NCBI GenBank assembly: GCA_017626845.1
Contig: JAGAHX010000052.1
Span: forward strand, 1 to 46,434
From: Bacillota bacterium
GTDB lineage: Bacteria > Bacillota > Clostridia > Peptostreptococcales > Anaerovoracaceae
Direction: 5' to 3'
Length of the DNA: 46,434 nt
Shown here piece after piece: positions 23,467 through 31,580 of this stretch (its first letter is position 1; every line of letters starts with the position of its first letter). Under the pieces are notes generated by a model. It ran no database searches. It was not told the origin of the DNA and saw nothing but the letters and a program-made list of their open reading frames with translations. Made by a program: the position numbers and the translations under genes.

Positions 23467-24868
23467 AAAGCATCAACAACTCAACATCCTGGATGCCAGC
23501 ATCCCCGCACGCACCCTCATCTTCAGCCTGGTCATCCCCAGCTTTATCGAGGAGCTGGGGCAGATCCTCACCATGTACGTGGATACGGCTATGGTGGGAC
23601 ACATCAGCGTAAACGCTTCCGCCGCCATCGCGGTCAACCAGCCCATCCTGATGCTCACGAACGGCTTCAATTACGGCTTAGCGTTAGGCTTTTCCGTCAT
23701 GGTGGCCCGCTACATCGGCGAGAATCATCCGGAAGATGCCCGGGAAGTGATGCGCAACGCCATGTTCCACATCGCGTGGTTCGGCGTGCTGCTCAACGTG
23801 CTGTACATCTTCCTGATCGCGCCCAATTTTGCCCGTTGGATGAATGCGGACGTTTCGATCTGGGACGATTCCGGCGATTACATCCGCATCCTGGGCTACA
23901 CCCGCATCTTCCTGGCCATGCTGTCCATCAACTGCAATCTGCTGCGGGGCATGGGCGATACCAGAAGACCGATGTTCTGCAACGTGCTGCACAACATCAT
24001 CAACGTCATCTTTAACTATCTGCTGATCTTCCCCAGCCGCACGATCTCCCTGTTCGGGATGGCATTCCCCATGATCGGCGCCGGCATGGGCGTGGCCGGT
24101 GCAGCGACGGCTACTTCTTTCGCCAACATCTGCAGCGGTCTGCTGTCCATGTACTTCGTGCTGCGCAAAGACAATCAGGTGACCTTCGACCGCAAAAAGG
24201 TGATCGGCTTCAACAGCCTGCTCTTAAGACGCACCTACCGCCTGGGCATTCCCATCGCCCTCGAGCGTCTGGTCTTAAGCAGCGGACAGCTGGTCTCCAC
24301 CCGCATGCTGGCAGGCCTCGGAAACCACGTGGTGGCGGCCCACAGCTACGCCAACACCGCGGAATCCATCTGCTACATGCCCATCAACGGCTTCGGCGTG
24401 GCGGCGACCACGATCGTGGCCCAATGGCTGGGTGCCGGCAATGCCAATAAGGCCATCGAACTGGGCAACAAGTGCATCAAGTACGCCTGCGAGATCATGG
24501 CGGTCTGCGCGGTGCTGATGTTCATCTTTGCCCCGCAGCTCGTCGGCATCTTTACGACGGATGAACAGGCCATTACCATGGCAGCCCAGGCGCTGCGGGT
24601 GCAGGCCTTCGCGGAGCTGTTCGTTGCCGTCGCAAACACGGTAAGCGGCATCTTACGGGGCGCCGGCGATACGAAATTCTCCTCGATCATGTCCATGGTG
24701 GGCATGTGGGGCGTGCGCGTGCCTCTGGCCTTCATCCTCATCAAATTCTTCGGCTTCGGTCTGCTGGGCGTATGGCTGCCCATGGCGCTCGACTGGACCA
24801 TGCGCTGCCTGCTGATGACCATCCGCTACCGCAAAGGCAAGTGGAAGGCAGCCTGGAAGACGGCATAA
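23450..24868 (+). CDS. MATE-family efflux transporter
   Basis: The 472-residue integral membrane protein has about 12 transmembrane helices in two similar halves and the MATE signatures: FSLVIPSFIEELGQILTMYVD and MVGHISVNASAAIAVNQP in helix 1-2, GYTRIFLAMLSINCNLLRGMGDT in the first half and FVAVANTVSGILRGAGDTKF in the second. MATE proteins export cationic drugs or metabolites using Na+ or H+ gradients. It starts inside the recombinase gene (17-base overlap), which probably makes its expression depend on that operon. Substrate not predictable. Confidence 0.92.
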   Translation: MTLTNKKHQQLNILDASIPARTLIFSLVIPSFIEELGQILTMYVDTAMVGHISVNASAAIAVNQPILMLTNGFNYGLALGFSVMVARYIGENHPEDAREVMRNAMFHIAWFGVLLNVLYIFLIAPNFARWMNADVSIWDDSGDYIRILGYTRIFLAMLSINCNLLRGMGDTRRPMFCNVLHNIINVIFNYLLIFPSRTISLFGMAFPMIGAGMGVAGAATATSFANICSGLLSMYFVLRKDNQVTFDRKKVIGFNSLLLRRTYRLGIPIALERLVLSSGQLVSTRMLAGLGNHVVAAHSYANTAESICYMPINGFGVAATTIVAQWLGAGNANKAIELGNKCIKYACEIMAVCAVLMFIFAPQLVGIFTTDEQAITMAAQALRVQAFAELFVAVANTVSGILRGAGDTKFSSIMSMVGMWGVRVPLAFILIKFFGFGLLGVWLPMALDWTMRCLLMTIRYRKGKWKAAWKTA

Positions 24869-24894
24869 TATTTTTATAAAGGACGTTATTTCTT

Positions 24895-26181
24895 ATGAAC
24901 CAAGCAACTTACGATTATCTGAAACAACAGTTCGGCATCGACGCTGATATCTTAGACCGCACGCAGGCGGCAGAAAAGAAGCTGGCCGGCGTATTCGAAA
25001 AAATGGACGACATCCAGACCTTCAACCAATACAAGGTGCTGCACCATTTTCAGGAAGCCCGCATCAACGACCAGCACTTCGCCTGGAACACGGGCTACGG
25101 CTACGACGACGTGGGCCGGACGGCCCTGGAGCAGCTCTATGCCGACGTGTTCGGCGCGGAAGCCGGCCTGGTGCGGCCGACGATCGTCAACGGCACCCAC
25201 GCGCTGGCATCCGTCTATCTGGGACTACTGCGTCCCGGAGACGAGCTCATCTACTGCAACGGCGATCCCTACGACACCATGCAGACCGTCATCGGCCTGA
25301 AGGGCGATGCCTACGGCAATCTGAAGGAATTCGGCGTTACCTACAAGCAGGTGGACCTGCTGCCGGGCAATCAGATCGACTTGGAAGGCGTTAAGAAGGC
25401 GATCGGTCCCAACACGAAGATCTGCGCGCTGCAGCGTTCCCGGGGCTACGTGTTCCGCAACGCCATGACGATCCCCCAGATCGAAGCCTGGGCGGCGGCC
25501 TGCAAGTCCGTCAAGCCCGACGTCATCTGCATGGTGGACAACTGCTACGGCGAGTTTACGGATACGAAGGAACCGGTGCAGGTCGGCGCCGACATCATGG
25601 CCGGTTCCCTCATCAAGAACCCCGGCGGCGGCCTTGCGGTCTCCGGCGGCTACGTGGTGGGAAGAAAAGACCTGGTGGATAAGGTGGCTACCCGGGTCAC
25701 CAGCCCCGGCATCGGCGGCGAATGCGGCCTTACCTTCGGCCAGACCCGCAGCATGTTCCAGGGTCTGTTTATCGCTCCCCGGGTGACCATCGGAGCAGTG
25801 AAGGGCGCTGCGCTGTGCGCCCAGGTGTTTGCGGACCTCGGCTACGAAGTCTGCCCGGGCCCGGAGGATCCGAGAAACGATATCGTGGAAGCGGTCAAGC
25901 TGGGCACCCCGGAGGCGGTCTGTGCCTTCTGCGAAGGCGTGCAGGCGGCGGCGCCCATCGATTCCTACGTTACGCCGGTGCCCTGGGACATGCCCGGATA
26001 CACCGACCAGATCATCATGGCGGCCGGCGCCTTTGTAGGGGGCAGCTCCATCGAGCTGTCGGCGGATGCGCCCATGCGTGAGCCCTACATCGTCTACTTC
26101 CAGGGCGGTATTACCTACGAACACGCGAAATTCGGCGTTATTAAAGCGCTGCAGACCTTAAAAGATAAGAAAATCGTATAA
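24895..26181 (+). CDS. Methionine gamma-lyase family PLP enzyme (aluminum resistance protein-like)
   Basis: The 428-residue protein belongs to a fold-type I PLP family annotated as methionine gamma-lyase or aluminum resistance protein (YnbB-like). Key segments are RPTIVNGTHALASVYLGLLR (PLP phosphate region), RSRGYVFRNAMTIPQI, the aspartate that pairs with the pyridine nitrogen in VDNCYGEFTDTKEP, and the Schiff-base lysine Lys241 in GSLIKNPGGG. A direct biochemical role in the family is not well established. The order miaA to this gene is seen in other Firmicutes. AAAGGACG precedes the ATG, and a terminator lies 72 bases after the stop, ending the long block. Confidence 0.88.
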   Translation: MNQATYDYLKQQFGIDADILDRTQAAEKKLAGVFEKMDDIQTFNQYKVLHHFQEARINDQHFAWNTGYGYDDVGRTALEQLYADVFGAEAGLVRPTIVNGTHALASVYLGLLRPGDELIYCNGDPYDTMQTVIGLKGDAYGNLKEFGVTYKQVDLLPGNQIDLEGVKKAIGPNTKICALQRSRGYVFRNAMTIPQIEAWAAACKSVKPDVICMVDNCYGEFTDTKEPVQVGADIMAGSLIKNPGGGLAVSGGYVVGRKDLVDKVATRVTSPGIGGECGLTFGQTRSMFQGLFIAPRVTIGAVKGAALCAQVFADLGYEVCPGPEDPRNDIVEAVKLGTPEAVCAFCEGVQAAAPIDSYVTPVPWDMPGYTDQIIMAAGAFVGGSSIELSADAPMREPYIVYFQGGITYEHAKFGVIKALQTLKDKKIV

Positions 26182-26253
26182 AATACAGCTTGTCTGTTGG
26201 ACATCTGAAAATGAGATGGATCACATCGGTCCTGTACTGAAATAACAAGCCTG

Positions 26254-26285
26254 GAAGCGGTGCAAAGGCGCCGCTTCTTTTTTTA
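26254..26285 (+). terminator. Rho-independent terminator ending the long housekeeping block
   Basis: GAAGCGG (26254-26260) pairs with CCGCTTC (26271-26277) around a ten-base loop, followed by seven or more T residues. Confidence 0.88.
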
Positions 26286-26305
26286 TGAAAAAGTGAAAAA
26301 AGTTC

Positions 26306-26334
26306 TTGCAAAAGAACAAATGTTCTGCTATTAT
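26306..26334 (+). promoter_or_regulatory. Promoter of yneA
   Basis: TTGCAA (26306-26311) and the extended -10 TGC-TATTAT (26326-26334) are 17 bases apart. The first LexA box lies in the spacer between the two elements and the second just after the predicted start site (about 26341), so LexA bound to either would block RNA polymerase. Confidence 0.7.
26314..26325. promoter_or_regulatory. LexA (SOS) box 1
   Basis: GAACAAATGTTC fits the Gram-positive LexA operator GAAC-N4-GTTC. It falls between the -35 and -10 elements of the yneA promoter. An overlapping inverted repeat GTTCTT/AAGAAC (26302-26317) shares its left half. Confidence 0.85.
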
Positions 26335-26342
26335 GGTCTTGC

Positions 26343-26354
26343 GAACAAATGTTC
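26343..26354. promoter_or_regulatory. LexA (SOS) box 2
   Basis: A second identical GAACAAATGTTC, preceded by C and followed by T as in the extended consensus. Its centre is 29 bases from that of box 1, close to three DNA turns, so two LexA dimers could sit on one face. Confidence 0.85.
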
Positions 26355-26370
26355 TTGGAGGAGAACGACC

Positions 26371-26679
26371 ATGAAAAACCACAGAAAATACAGAGTTGCC
26401 AATAAGGCCAGATTTACCGCATTCGTAGCCGTCACGCTCGTTCTGATGGCATTTATCGTAAGCACCGCTCTCGGTTATAACACGGCGTCCGGCGCAAGCA
26501 CCAAGGAGTTCGTACAGGTCAAAGTAGAATCCGGCGATACGCTCTGGGCGCTGGCCCAGGAATACGGTCCGGCGGATATGGACGTGCGAAGCGTCGTATT
26601 CCAGATCTGCCGACTCAACGGGATCTCCGCGGGCGATCTGCAGCCGGGTCAGTATATCACCATCCCGACGGAACTGTAG
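26371..26679 (+). CDS. yneA: SOS-induced cell-division inhibitor, YneA-like (LysM)
   Basis: The 102-residue protein has a basic N terminus, one transmembrane helix at about 14-35 and an extracellular LysM domain (about 48-99, VKVESGDTLWALAQEYGP and LQPGQYITIPTEL). This matches YneA and DivS, small membrane proteins that halt septation during the SOS response. The two LexA boxes in its promoter support this strongly. ATG 26371 is chosen because GGAGGAG precedes it and it starts the protein just before the helix; the frame open from 26260 is the promoter region. Usually yneA is divergent from lexA, but here lexA is not next to it. Confidence 0.88.
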   Translation: MKNHRKYRVANKARFTAFVAVTLVLMAFIVSTALGYNTASGASTKEFVQVKVESGDTLWALAQEYGPADMDVRSVVFQICRLNGISAGDLQPGQYITIPTEL

Positions 26680-26711
26680 CGTTTGGCTTTCAGTTGTATA
26701 CATTAAGCGAT

Positions 26712-26738
26712 AAGCGGCAGACTTTTCTGTCGCTTTTC
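26712..26738 (+). terminator. Terminator after yneA
   Basis: AGCGGCAGA (26713-26721) pairs with TCTGTCGCT (26726-26734), with one G-T pair, around a four-base loop; a short T run follows. Confidence 0.7.
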
Positions 26739-26801
26739 CTGTATCGGGATTATAATGGTCTTGGAAGCTGTTTTCGAGAAAACAGGTTAGGAGGAAGATC
26801 C

Positions 26802-27599
26802 ATGAGAGTATTTATCAGCGCAGACATCGAAGGCACCGCTTTTACGACCATCTGGCCGGAAACGGACCACGGCGAAGAAGAATATCCGGCAGCGGCCAGA
26901 CAGATGACCATGGAGGTCAAAGCGGCCTGTGAAGGCGCCATTGCAGCCGGTGCGGATTATATCGTGGTCAAGGACGCCCATGACGGCGGCCGCAATATCG
27001 ATCTGAACGAGATGCCGAAATGCGTGGAAGTCATTCGGGCCAGCAACGGCAGCCCCCGGACCATGGTTGAAGGCATCGAAGCCGGATTCGACGCGGCGCT
27101 GTTTATCGGTTATCATTCGGCGGCGGGAAAAATTGGTAATCCGCTGTCCCATACGTTTACGACCAAAACGACCCGCGTGCTGCTGAACGGCGAAGATTGT
27201 TCCGAGTTTATGATCTACAGCTGGTGTGCGGCATATTACGGCGTGCCCACGGTATTCCTGTCCGGCGACAAGATGCTCACCGAAGACAGTCTGCATCTGC
27301 ATCCGATGCTCAAGACCGTCTGGGCCAAGGACGGCTACGGCGGATATACGCGCTGCCGTCAGCCGCAGCTGGTGTGCGATCTTATCCGGGCCGGCGTCGA
27401 AGAATCCTTAAAGCAGGATCTGTCCAAGGCCATGTGCGAGCTGCCCAAGCATTTCGATCTGCAGATCTCTTATAAGGAACACCGGGATGCGGCGCGGTAC
27501 GTAAACTATCCGGGATTCGAGATGGTGGATTCCCACACGATCCGCATGCAGACGGATGACTACTACGAATTCCTGCGCTGCGTACCGTTCGTGTTTTAA
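26802..27599 (+). CDS. dppA: D-aminopeptidase, DppA family (M55)
   Basis: The 265-residue protein matches M55 D-aminopeptidases, zinc enzymes that form decamers and split D-amino-acid peptides such as D-Ala-D-Ala. The signature SADIEG (6-11), KDAHDGGRNI and FIGYHS hold metal ligands and catalytic residues. No signal peptide is present. ATG 26802 has TTAGGAGGAAG upstream; the frame open from 26694 is the terminator and promoter region. A TATAAT at 26751-26756 lies 45 bases before the ATG, though no clear -35 is seen. In B. subtilis dppA is part of a dipeptide permease operon; here no permease genes follow. Confidence 0.92.
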   Translation: MRVFISADIEGTAFTTIWPETDHGEEEYPAAARQMTMEVKAACEGAIAAGADYIVVKDAHDGGRNIDLNEMPKCVEVIRASNGSPRTMVEGIEAGFDAALFIGYHSAAGKIGNPLSHTFTTKTTRVLLNGEDCSEFMIYSWCAAYYGVPTVFLSGDKMLTEDSLHLHPMLKTVWAKDGYGGYTRCRQPQLVCDLIRAGVEESLKQDLSKAMCELPKHFDLQISYKEHRDAARYVNYPGFEMVDSHTIRMQTDDYYEFLRCVPFVF

Positions 27600-27676
27600 G
27601 ACGGCAAAATCGGCGGAAAACGCCTGCAGAGAAAAACAGAAACGTTTTTTAAGGTATAACTTATCGACGAATCAAA

Positions 27677-27702
27677 AAAAATCGCTTAAATCGGCGATTT
27701 TT
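27677..27702. terminator. Bidirectional-type terminator hairpin after dppA
   Basis: AAAAATCGC (27677-27685) pairs perfectly with GCGATTTTT (27694-27702) around an eight-base loop. The A-rich left arm and T-rich right arm make it terminator-like on both strands. Confidence 0.75.
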
Positions 27703-27722
27703 GGCCTCGTATCCTAAAAGCC

Positions 27723-27734
27723 TTGAAATTTCAA
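27723..27734. repeat. Perfect 12-bp palindrome
   Basis: TTGAAATTTCAA is a perfect palindrome 48 bases before the DUF6054-like gene. It could be an operator, but no -10 element is found at the right distance if TTGAAA is taken as a -35. Confidence 0.35.
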
Positions 27735-27781
27735 CGGTTTGCGGGATCGCGGCACGATCATGAGGGATTGGAGACGGAAAA

Positions 27782-28132
27782 TTGGCAAAATTGGAGCAGC
27801 ATCTGACGGGAGACTTCGGTCAGATCGTGGAATTCATTCATGGCGAACTGCAGAAGCAAAGCGTGTCGTTGAGTCTGGAAGAAGTTTCGAAGAATACGGT
27901 ATGCGGCAAGTGTATCGAACTGAGAGTCTATGAGAGGTTCAGCTATGCGGGCGGCAACCGGGCAAGTCTGACCGTGCAGTTTATAGAAACGGATGACGGA
28001 GCCGACGTGTGCGGGATCGCAACAGGCGGAAGCCAGGCGGTGTTCTGGAAGATCAATACGCTGGGAGAGTCCGCGTTCCTGGAAACGCTGGAAGTTGCCA
28101 TCCGTGCCTGGAACAGCACGGGCCATGCGTAA
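27782..28132 (+). CDS. DUF6054-like protein, 116 residues
   Basis: The protein resembles the DUF6054 family: it starts MAKLEQHLTGDFGQIVEFIH, has the stretch YERFSYAGGNRASLTVQF and ends with GSQAVFWKINTLGESAFLETL. The family has no known function; it looks like a small soluble alpha/beta protein without signal peptide. Start is TTG at 27782, with GGAGACGG nine bases upstream and the family N terminus beginning there. It is a single-gene unit, bounded upstream by the hairpin at 27677-27702 and downstream by the very stable terminator at 28162. Confidence 0.72.
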   Translation: MAKLEQHLTGDFGQIVEFIHGELQKQSVSLSLEEVSKNTVCGKCIELRVYERFSYAGGNRASLTVQFIETDDGADVCGIATGGSQAVFWKINTLGESAFLETLEVAIRAWNSTGHA

Positions 28133-28161
28133 GAGGCTTAGAATTCCAAGATAGCAGCGAA

Positions 28162-28191
28162 AAGCCCGGGGGACTCCCCCGGGCTTGTTTT
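28162..28191 (+). terminator. Strong terminator after the DUF6054-like gene
   Basis: AAGCCCGGGGG (28162-28172) pairs perfectly with CCCCCGGGCTT (28176-28186) around a three-base loop, followed by GTTTT. Confidence 0.9.
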
Positions 28192-28197
28192 AGGGGT

Positions 28198-28235
28198 CTA
28201 ACTATTCCCAAAACTGTGATTTTAGGAATAGTTAG
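28198..28235. repeat. 11-bp perfect inverted repeat
   Basis: CTAACTATTCC (28198-28208) and GGAATAGTTAG (28225-28235) are perfect inverted copies, with AAAA and TTTT adding pairs in the loop. GGGGT and ACTCC on the outside add another five pairs after a bulge. It lies between two other hairpins in the gap between convergent genes and has no T tract, so it is not simply a terminator. Confidence 0.6.
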
Positions 28236-28264
28236 GGATACTCCAAACCACTCCCCTGCATGCA

Positions 28265-28295
28265 AATACCGGTCCGGGAAATCCAGACCGGTATT
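28265..28295. repeat. 10-bp perfect inverted repeat between convergent genes
   Basis: AATACCGGTC (28265-28274) and GACCGGTATT (28286-28295) form a perfect stem with an 11-base loop. It sits 38 bases past the 3' end of the minus-strand flavin reductase gene and may end that transcript, although only a weak T run follows on that strand. Confidence 0.5.
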
Positions 28296-28332
28296 GGTAT
28301 TTCAAGCCGTGTGGATGTTTTATCTCCGGAGA

Positions 28333-28833
28333 TCAATCTTCTGTGATCAGCAATTTTACAACTTCTCCATGATACAGCGTGTGCACGCCTTCCCGTGCAT
28401 ACCAACCGGCGACGCCTGCGTCGACGCTGGCCGGGTCAAAGTCGCTTTTGCCCATGACGCGGCAGATCACAACCAACCGGCTTTCTGCAAAATACGGCGC
28501 CAGATCGTCCGTCACGGTCTTCAGACCGCATTTCTCCATCTTATTCTCGTCCCGTCCGGATACGGTGCCGAAGTAGCCAAGCACGTCCTTGTGTTCCGGT
28601 CTCAGATAACAGATCGCGTAATACTCTGCCCCATCGAAGATGTGCTTGGAATAGCGGGTCTTATGGACGTAGACCGTGGCTGCCGGTTTGCTCCACAAAA
28701 CGCCGTATTCGGCCCAGCCTATGGTCAATCCGTTGGTCTCTTTGCCGTCCGTTGCCAGCGCAATGGCAGGATCTTCGTGGATCGCGAACGGATCGATATA
28801 AGAAAACAAGTCTTTTACAGGGATTTCCTTCAT
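28333..28833 (-). CDS. Flavin reductase-like FMN-binding split-barrel protein
   Basis: The 166-residue protein fits the flavin reductase-like split-barrel family, which binds FMN and often reduces it or serves as an FMN-dependent oxidoreductase. Seen are ALATDGKETNGLTIGWAEYG (strand around the flavin), VYVHKTRYSKHIF and the conserved-type GTVSGRDENKMEKCGL. No signal peptide. AAGGAGCAGC lies before the ATG on the minus strand. It is 86 bases downstream of the LysR regulator gene on the same strand and may be transcribed with it or from an AT-rich promoter region in that gap. Confidence 0.85.
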   Translation of the reverse strand: MKEIPVKDLFSYIDPFAIHEDPAIALATDGKETNGLTIGWAEYGVLWSKPAATVYVHKTRYSKHIFDGAEYYAICYLRPEHKDVLGYFGTVSGRDENKMEKCGLKTVTDDLAPYFAESRLVVICRVMGKSDFDPASVDAGVAGWYAREGVHTLYHGEVVKLLITED

Positions 28834-28918
28834 TTTGCTGCTCCTTTTTGTGCTATAACATAAATTAATTACGGTAAACTATTTAGAGAAAAACGTTGCA
28901 ATATCAAGGTTTTGAAAG

Positions 28919-29791
28919 TTATGGAAGCATATCGATCTTTTCCTTCAGGAATTCAAGAAACCGCCGCGCAGCCACCGGCAGCGCATTCTTGTCTTTATAG
29001 ATCGCGCCGATGTGCCGCCAGATCGCAGGTTCCGTCGGACGGATCTCCAGATCGTACGGCGTGCGCTGCAGCGCCAGCTCCGATAAGATGCTGATGCCCA
29101 GCCCCTTTTCCACCATAGCCATCAGCACCTGGTCGTCGTTTTGGATGTCTACCGGCAGATCCGTATAGATCCCCAGGTCTGCCAATGCGCCCAGCGGTTC
29201 GTAGTATTCGATGTGCTCTAATAAGATGGATGGCTCTTCCTTCAGCGCTTCCAATGGTACGGTCTCCAGTGCAGCCAGCCGATGCCCCTTCGGCAGCACC
29301 AGCAGCATGCGTCCGTCGCAGAGCGGTTCTGTCCGGTAAGGGCCTCCCACTTCCACAGAAGAGATCGCCAGGTCCGCTAATCCTGTCTGGATCAGGTCCA
29401 GCATATCGTGATAGTTGCCCACGCGAAGCTGAATGCGGATCTTGGGGTACTGCGCCGTAAAACCGCTTAAAATATCTGGCAGCCACTGGGCCGCAACGCT
29501 GGCAATGCTTGCAATTCTAAGGGTTCCTGTCTCCAGGCCCCTCACTTCCTCCGCCTTTTCCTTGATCCGCATGCGGTCCAGCAAAAGCTGTTCGATCATG
29601 GGATAGACGGCTTTCCCTTCATCTGTAAGAGCGACACCGCTGCGGGACCGCTCTACCAGGCTCACGCCCAGTTCGGCTTCGAGCGATGCGATCATCTTGC
29701 TGACCGCCGGCTGCGTATAGCCCAGCGCTTCCGCTGCCCGAGAAAAACTGCCGTATTCCAATATGGTTTTTAATGCGATGTAGCGATTCAT
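28919..29791 (-). CDS. LysR-family transcriptional regulator
   Basis: The 290-residue protein is a LysR-type regulator with the winged helix-turn-helix at residues 1-60 (SFSRAAEALGYTQPAVSKMI is the recognition part) and a periplasmic-binding-like co-inducer domain behind it. It is divergent from the M20 peptidase gene with a 117-base AT-rich gap between them, the usual geometry of LysR proteins and their targets. The flavin reductase gene downstream on the same strand is another candidate target. The ligand cannot be told. Confidence 0.93.
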   Translation of the reverse strand: MNRYIALKTILEYGSFSRAAEALGYTQPAVSKMIASLEAELGVSLVERSRSGVALTDEGKAVYPMIEQLLLDRMRIKEKAEEVRGLETGTLRIASIASVAAQWLPDILSGFTAQYPKIRIQLRVGNYHDMLDLIQTGLADLAISSVEVGGPYRTEPLCDGRMLLVLPKGHRLAALETVPLEALKEEPSILLEHIEYYEPLGALADLGIYTDLPVDIQNDDQVLMAMVEKGLGISILSELALQRTPYDLEIRPTEPAIWRHIGAIYKDKNALPVAARRFLEFLKEKIDMLP

Positions 29792-29908
29792 TTTTTATAA
29801 CTGATTTTCATACAAATAGAACAAATAGTAATTTTATTTATTGTACCACATTTTTTATAATAAGCACCAGAGAGCTATCGTATCGAGAAGAATATCAGGA
29901 GGTCACCT

Positions 29909-31567
29909 ATGAATCTCGATTCCTTTGAAAAAGTCAAGAAACTGACCACAGAGATGGTCAATATCCCCTCTATCAACCACGCAGGAGACGGCGGCGAAGC
30001 CAAGGTCGCAAAGTATGTTAACGACTTCTATGCCAAGCTCCCCTACTTCCAGGCCCATCCGGAACAGAACTACATGTTCTCCAATCTGGAGGAAAAGGAC
30101 CGCATGAGCAACATCGCCTACTTAAAAGGTACCAAGGGCGATTCGAAGCGCTGCGTCATCATGATCGGCCATATCGACACCGTCGGCGTGGACGACTACG
30201 GCACCTTCTGGGAAAAGGCCTTCCGGCCCGACCTGCTGCCCGAACAGTTCCTGTCCATGAAGATGCCCCAGGAAGTCATCGACGACATCAAGTCCGGCGA
30301 ATTCATGTTCGGCCGCGGCGCGCTGGACATGAAGAGCGGTGTGGCGGGTCACATGACCATCATGGAATACTTCGCCAACCATCTGGACGAGCTGGACGGC
30401 TATCTCCTTCACGTGGCGGAATGCGACGAGGAAGACATGTCCGGCGGCATCATCGCGGCACTGGATGAGATGGTCAAGATCAAGCAGAAAGAAGGCCTGC
30501 AGTACATCGCCTGCATCAATGCCGACTACTCCACGAACTACAATCCCGGCGACGAGAACCGCTACATCTACTACGGCTGCATCGGCAAGACCCTGCCCAG
30601 CTATGTGGTATTCGGCAAGGAAGCCCACGTCGGCCAGTCTTTCGCTGCACTGGATCCAAACCTGCTGCTGGCGGAGATCACCCGCAAGATCTCCCTCAAC
30701 GTCGATTACTCCGACATCGCTTACGGCGAGATCTGCGTGCCGCCCATTTCCCTGAAGCAGGCGGACACCAAGGTCGGCTACACCGTGCAGACGGCGCTGG
30801 TCGCCTACGGCTACTATAACTACTTCACCCACGGCATGACCCCGACCCAGGTGCTCTACAACGCCAAGCAGGTCGCGATCGACGCCATGGACGACGTTAT
30901 CAAATACCTGAACAGACAGTACATGCGCTTCTGCAACATCTCCAAGGTCAAGTTCACGCCGCTGCCCTGGAAGACCAGAGTCCTCACCTATAAGGAATAC
31001 TACGAGGAGATCAAGGCCGACAAAGGCCAGGAATTCGTGGACGCCATGGACAAGTTCATGAAGGAACTGCACGAATCCGATCCCGGCATGGATCTGCGCG
31101 TCTACGGCAATACCGTCATCCAGGAGATGTGGAAGTGGATGGACGACAAGAGCCCCTGCATCGTCGTATACTTCGGCTCCCTGTACTCCGCCAACATCGA
31201 GATGACGGGCAAGACCCCCATGGAGAAGGCGCTGCTCGACGCAGTCGAAGACGCTGTCGAGAAGGTCCGCCCCGAGGCCGGCCGTCAGATCAAGACCCGC
31301 ATGTTCTATCCGTACATCGCGGACTCCAGCTTCATGGCGGTGGGCGGTGACCCGTCCACGGTGGACGACCTGAACGACAACATGCCGTCCTCCAAGTATA
31401 AGTACTTCCACGACATCTCCAAGATCCGCGAGATCGACGTGCCCGTCGTAAACATCGGCACCTTCGGCCGCGACGGCCACATGGTCACCGAACGCGTCGA
31501 CATGAAGCAGACCTTCGAGAACGTACCGAACATTACCTTTGAAACGATTCGTACCTTGCTGAAATAG
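29909..31567 (+). CDS. M20-family peptidase, RocB-like
   Basis: The 552-residue protein belongs to the large M20 metallopeptidases related to RocB of the Bacillus arginine-catabolism operon. Zinc motifs are HIDTVG (88-93) and GRGALDMKSG (135-144, Asp140), with the catalytic glutamate in AECDEEDMSGG. It is longer than ordinary M20 dipeptidases because of a family insertion after about residue 250. The natural substrate of RocB is not established. A perfect TATAAT at 29856-29861 and AGGAGGTCACC before the ATG mark its promoter and ribosome binding site, next to the divergent LysR gene. Codon use (ATC, AAG, GAC) looks like a well-expressed gene. Confidence 0.9.
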   Translation: MNLDSFEKVKKLTTEMVNIPSINHAGDGGEAKVAKYVNDFYAKLPYFQAHPEQNYMFSNLEEKDRMSNIAYLKGTKGDSKRCVIMIGHIDTVGVDDYGTFWEKAFRPDLLPEQFLSMKMPQEVIDDIKSGEFMFGRGALDMKSGVAGHMTIMEYFANHLDELDGYLLHVAECDEEDMSGGIIAALDEMVKIKQKEGLQYIACINADYSTNYNPGDENRYIYYGCIGKTLPSYVVFGKEAHVGQSFAALDPNLLLAEITRKISLNVDYSDIAYGEICVPPISLKQADTKVGYTVQTALVAYGYYNYFTHGMTPTQVLYNAKQVAIDAMDDVIKYLNRQYMRFCNISKVKFTPLPWKTRVLTYKEYYEEIKADKGQEFVDAMDKFMKELHESDPGMDLRVYGNTVIQEMWKWMDDKSPCIVVYFGSLYSANIEMTGKTPMEKALLDAVEDAVEKVRPEAGRQIKTRMFYPYIADSSFMAVGGDPSTVDDLNDNMPSSKYKYFHDISKIREIDVPVVNIGTFGRDGHMVTERVDMKQTFENVPNITFETIRTLLK

Positions 31568-31580
31568 AAAGGTCAGAACG

